Positions 4,996 through 5,192 of a stretch of 5,192 bases of DNA are shown in pieces. Made by a program: the position numbers and the translations under genes. The notes beneath the pieces were generated by a model that was not told where the DNA came from, did not search any database, and saw only the letters and a program-made list of their open reading frames with translations. Within the stretch, counting starts at the first letter, position 1, and every line of letters begins with the position of its first letter. This stretch comes from Nitrospirota bacterium (GTDB taxonomy: Bacteria > Nitrospirota_A > Leptospirillia > Leptospirillales > Leptospirillaceae), in assembly GCA_021838765.1 (NCBI GenBank), contig JAKCCY010000170.1, positions 1-5,192 on the forward strand. The letters run 5' to 3'.

Positions 4996-5192
4996 ATGGG
5001 AAAAGGAAACCATCGCCTGAAGCCTGCCCGCATCAATCCTTTGACTGCTTTTCTTTTCTTTGTCTTTCTATTCCTGATGCCGCCGAATGCCATGGCGGCA
5101 CAGACCTTTGAGGACGGCCTTACCCTTTACCATCAAGGAAACCTCGAGGCGGCATTCAATGTCTTCAGGGACCTTCATCAAAGCCACCCGAC
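4996..5192 (+). CDS. Exported TPR-like protein, 3' end outside the window
   Basis: The first 65 residues are visible. There is a basic n-region (K3, R7, K9, R12), a hydrophobic core at about 16-28 rich in Phe and Leu, and a signal peptidase I motif A32-M33-A34. The mature protein begins near A35 or Q36. Residues about 38-65 fit one tetratricopeptide-type repeat: an antiparallel helix pair with 'GLTLYHQGNLEAAFNVF' (41-57) showing the G-x-Y-x-x-G-x-x-x-x-A pattern. TPR proteins act as protein-interaction scaffolds; the export signal places this one in the periplasm or outer envelope, as for YbgF/CpoB or BamD-like proteins. The ATG lies one base after the pspA stop (TGATATG), with no strong Shine-Dalgarno, so translation is probably coupled to pspA. 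The number of repeats and any further domain lie beyond the window. Confidence 0.82.
   Translation, partial: MGKGNHRLKPARINPLTAFLFFVFLFLMPPNAMAAQTFEDGLTLYHQGNLEAAFNVFRDLHQSHP

Overview
The window looks like ordinary, gene-dense chromosome from a Gram-negative bacterium. The composition is moderately GC-rich and starts are ATG, GTG and probably TTG. Envelope evidence is an Slp-type outer-membrane lipoprotein and several Sec signal peptides. The set Slp + DUF4912 + PspA is compatible with an acidophilic Nitrospirota such as Leptospirillum, but that assignment comes from general impression, not a search, and is tentative.

Layout. (1) 1-832, minus strand: 5' part of an exported NHL/beta-propeller-like protein whose 3' end lies outside the window. 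(2) 833-1069: a divergent intergenic region with a good plus-strand promoter and weak minus-strand signals. (3) 1070-1525, plus: a small membrane-anchored protein of unknown function. (4) 1547-1984, minus: a 145-aa cytosolic protein, possibly distantly HemS/ChuX-like. (5) 2056-2179, plus: tRNA-Glu(CUC) with its own promoter and encoded CCA. (6) 2274-2948, plus: a HAD phosphatase of the phosphoglycolate phosphatase type. (7) 2945-3502, minus: an Slp-family lipoprotein converging on the HAD gene, with the two stop codons overlapping in a CTAG palindrome. (8) 3502-3619: a compact divergent control region with two face-to-face sigma70-like promoters whose -10 elements overlap. (9) 3619-5192 and beyond, plus: a tightly coupled operon of a DUF4912 protein, a PspA/IM30 protein and an exported TPR-like protein (start only).

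The most interesting unit is item 9 with its divergent partner. The DUF4912 gene overlaps pspA by ATGA, and pspA is followed after one base by the secreted TPR-like gene. The whole faces an outer-membrane lipoprotein gene across one shared promoter core. This suggests an envelope-maintenance module. PspA would act at the inner membrane from the cytoplasmic side and the TPR-like protein in the periplasm; the DUF4912 protein is of unknown role but probably physically or functionally linked to PspA. No PspF-like regulator or sigma54-type promoter is seen here. No mobile element, CRISPR array, rRNA or strong intrinsic terminator was found.
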